A stretch of 8,648 nt of DNA. Origin: Bacillota bacterium. Its GTDB lineage: Bacteria; Bacillota; Bacilli; Lactobacillales; Aerococcaceae. The stretch's first letter is position 1, and each line of letters begins with the position of its first letter. This document shows positions 7,501 through 8,648 of this stretch, piece after piece. The DNA lies in contig JAEZWY010000066.1 of assembly GCA_023442905.1 (NCBI GenBank), positions 1-8,648 on the forward strand, given 5' to 3'. The position numbers were made by a program, and so were the translations under genes. The notes under the pieces are model-generated. The model was given only the letters and a program-made list of their open reading frames with translations, searched no databases and was not told the origin of the DNA.

Positions 7501-8315
7501 AACAACGGTTTGGCTATAAGCAAACGGATGAAGATGGGGAAGAAAATATCACCCGCTTTACTCTAGCTGATGGGCAAGAAGTTCGGCTACGAGGTAAAAT
7601 TGACCGCATTGATGCTGTGACTCATGAACGGGATGGCCTAGCGGAAAACTTTATTCAAGTAGTGGACTATAAATCATCCGCCCACGATGTAAAATTTGAT
7701 CAAATTTATGTAGGTTCACAGTTGCAGTTATATACCTATTTGAAGGTTGCTTTAGACCACATGAACCAATCAGGGCAAACCACTCAACCATTAGGTGCCT
7801 TCTATCAAAGAATTTACCAACCGCAAGTGAAGATTGAAAAGCAAGCAGATTTGACTGACAAAAATATTGCAGATCAAATATTGGCAGACCTTAAATTAGC
7901 TGGTTATATCCGTTCAGATTATGACCTATTGGAGGATATCCATAGTGGAGGATTTGGCCCAAGAGACAAATCACCTGTTTATTCGATTAATCGGAATAAA
8001 GATGGAGCTTTTCCTAAAAAAGCGAAAGTTTTGACCCAAGAGGAATTGAATAAACTATTGGCTTTTGTAGAAGAAAAGATTGTGGCCACAGCAGAGAAAA
8101 TTGTGTCGGGTCATATTGCGCTACATCCGCTTGAAGATGACCCATATATTCCATCTATGACTGAGCCATATCGGTCAGTATCTATGTTTGATGCGACAGA
8201 CTTTACCAATAAATATCGACCAAATCCATCGATGACAGATAAGGAGTTTTTCAAAGCATTAGCTGTTGATGAGATGGTTGAAGACGAGGAGGACCTGACA
8301 GAAGATGAAGAGTAG
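4596..8315 (+). CDS. addB: ATP-dependent helicase/nuclease subunit B (AddB/RexB, cysteine-free type)
   Basis: With AddA it forms the helicase-nuclease that resects double-strand breaks and responds to Chi, loading RecA for recombination. From the ATG at 4596 it has 1239 residues. Roughly residues 1-800 are the helicase-like part; the N-terminus (FILKTPTQNNLTSLYQ) has no Walker A motif, as expected for RexB, so ATP use rests with AddA. The C-terminal part is a RecB-type PD-(D/E)XK nuclease: GNYFHEALDQF, GKIDRID with Asp1003, VVDYKSS with Asp1024 and Lys1026, and the QLQLY motif. AddB proteins of Bacillus frame this domain with four cysteines that hold a 4Fe-4S cluster. Here the matching positions are Asp852 (NRDPFSYYLKYGL) and Ser1187, Glu1190 and Ser1196 (SMTEPYRSVSMFD), and the whole protein has no cysteine. 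The last 15 residues include 11 Asp/Glu. The stop overlaps the start of addA by 11 nt, indicating one transcript. Confidence 0.95.
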   Translation: MNLQFILKTPTQNNLTSLYQDIDDYLRADIENQVFIITDDNMKFDLEMSVLRQMKAVQLNAGHTNDEKHVGMMRLQVQSFKRLAWYLLQKQDSQSIAGISDIGNIMVIGRVLADMKDDLLVYRGEYNQIGFLEALADLFKELINGQITSEVFLNTLSTYASSDQPLVQNQVKKMKELAGIYGEYEKYLAGLTMEDQNVFAQLRQAISDQDLSKTRIIITGFDYFNAQELETIVAFLENSPQVQIVLNLDQEYDFRTPDWYELFTVTGKTHHQLTQFARNQQIPYTKPILAEENKQYANGFKVLDHYLRTDNRIEKSQVEQSAEAKAAVNQVMEIWEVPSTHMEADQIANEIYRLVADPNTDYRYKDIQILTRDEDNYQYALQAALEANDIPYFANFQDDMALHPLYGLMMSLYRVYQHNWRYQDVFDLLRSELLTPVDLQDWHQWDTQASSLLAPFESDLSDGQKGQMQFRDAIDLTENVVLRNGYEGQFWWSKDRIWSYILVGEDGEKIGTKRDIAIEATANHVKSFVVGALSPLFTNWEKEQATEEAISYFYQFLTNSGVPSNLMTWRDAYLEEGKLQEARQHEQAWQTFIHMLDDYVQLFGEEVFDLDYFFKILDLAFQNAGYAMVPPTMDSVSIGSFDENQVEAKKITFIIGMSKYALPVVYEEKSLLTNEDRQLVVNQLDDLQALKQSADSKNNNEAYKAYLAFLSATDHLYISYPLNNGDADTEGLSPMIDRIAQAFDIQTKYLRQPSSNAAEETILKLGNGHSQVRYLLKAMAQDAHSQQPLSQIWRPVYQQVMDNQRASGHFKWLQTSLTYHNTVLPLTKELSRSLYGEVLAVSVSQLELYNRDPFSYYLKYGLKLKERPSFKLDSLQTGNYFHEALDQFFKEVKERAFDLANLSDGEVAEILGSVTDKLNNPELYPEYTVFKVNHRNSYLQESMVETIQLLVQNMIKQRQAVNVETIETEQRFGYKQTDEDGEENITRFTLADGQEVRLRGKIDRIDAVTHERDGLAENFIQVVDYKSSAHDVKFDQIYVGSQLQLYTYLKVALDHMNQSGQTTQPLGAFYQRIYQPQVKIEKQADLTDKNIADQILADLKLAGYIRSDYDLLEDIHSGGFGPRDKSPVYSINRNKDGAFPKKAKVLTQEELNKLLAFVEEKIVATAEKIVSGHIALHPLEDDPYIPSMTEPYRSVSMFDATDFTNKYRPNPSMTDKEFFKALAVDEMVEDEEDLTEDEE
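8287..8292 (+). promoter_or_regulatory. Ribosome binding site of addA inside addB
   Basis: AGGAGG lies within the codons for the acidic C-terminal tail of AddB, 12 nt before the ATG at 8305. The spacing is longer than ideal, but no closer start codon is available, and the overlap with addB suggests translational coupling. Confidence 0.65.
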
Positions 8316-8648
8316 AGAGAAACAAACCACTATTCCATTGCAAACAGAAGCCAATGCCCGCTATACAGCAGACCAATGGGCAGCCATTCATCTAGAAGGC
8401 GACAATTTATTGGTTTCTGCGTCGGCAGGTTCCGGCAAAACGAGTGTACTAGTCCATCGTATCTTGCAAAAGGTACGACGCGGCTATGGTGTTGATGAGC
8501 TTTTGGTAGTAACCTTTACCGAAAAGGCAGCCAGCGAAATGAAAGAACGACTGGAATCTGCCTTGCAAGAAATGATTAATGAAGAATCGGATGCAGACAG
8601 TCGGCAACATTACTTGCAGCAAATTGCCAAATTGCCACAGGCCAATAT
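8305..8648 (+). CDS. addA: ATP-dependent helicase/nuclease subunit A (AddA/RexA), N-terminal part
   Basis: The window ends inside this gene; 114 codons are visible, out of about 1200 in the family. AddA is the superfamily 1A (UvrD-like) helicase motor of AddAB and also carries a C-terminal nuclease domain, which lies outside the window. The visible part holds the helicase Q-motif (YTADQWAAI, Gln24), the Walker A motif ASAGSGKT with Lys45, and motif Ia VVTFTEKAASEMKERL (about residues 70-85). These are standard AddA sequences. Translation starts MKSREKQTTIPLQ at an ATG that overlaps the end of addB by 11 nt in a different frame. The addB-addA order and overlap are typical and support coupled production of the two subunits in equal amounts. 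Confidence 0.96.
   Translation, partial: MKSREKQTTIPLQTEANARYTADQWAAIHLEGDNLLVSASAGSGKTSVLVHRILQKVRRGYGVDELLVVTFTEKAASEMKERLESALQEMINEESDADSRQHYLQQIAKLPQAN

Noticed and set aside
1..8648. Search for CRISPR repeats, insertion sequences, phage genes, toxin-antitoxin pairs or defence genes
   Set aside because: No arrays of direct repeats, terminal inverted repeats, transposase motifs or defence-type domains were seen. AddAB is a core repair enzyme and does not make this a defence island.

Overview
The window looks like ordinary chromosomal DNA from a low-GC Gram-positive bacterium of the order Lactobacillales. Supporting this are the AT-rich intergenic regions, strong AGGAGG ribosome binding sites, a trmK / Nif3-like / pepT run, and an addB (rexB) - addA pair whose AddB is the cysteine-free type. 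An Aerococcaceae- or Carnobacteriaceae-like source is possible, but the genus cannot be fixed from the sequence alone.

Layout. Positions 1-1232 hold two leftward genes. A DUF924-family protein (681-1232) lies upstream of a sugar phosphate isomerase/epimerase-like TIM-barrel gene (1-624) that is cut by the window edge and interrupted by an in-frame TAG at codon 65. Positions 1233-1662 hold no protein gene. They carry a leftward tRNA-Thr(CGU) gene (1433-1505) with its own promoter and terminator, a 17-nt inverted repeat, and the rightward extended -10 promoter that probably drives trmK. Positions 1663-4465 are a tight rightward operon of trmK (tRNA m1A22 methyltransferase), a Nif3/YqfO-like dinuclear-metal protein starting with TTG, and pepT (tripeptide aminopeptidase), closed by a rho-independent terminator near 4512-4548. 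From 4596 to the right edge is addB followed by the start of addA, which overlaps addB by 11 nt. Together these encode the two-subunit helicase-nuclease that processes double-strand breaks and recognises Chi (RecBCD equivalent).

Functionally this is housekeeping: tRNA supply and modification, peptide turnover, and recombinational repair. I found no phage, transposon, CRISPR array, defence island or other accessory system, and nothing that I would call a new biological system. The points most worth a second look are the amber codon in the isomerase gene, the loss of all four iron-sulfur cysteines (indeed every cysteine) from AddB, the way addB's acidic tail encodes addA's ribosome binding site and start codon, the separation of trmK from its usual neighbour sigA, and the unassigned inverted repeat between the divergent tRNA and trmK promoters.
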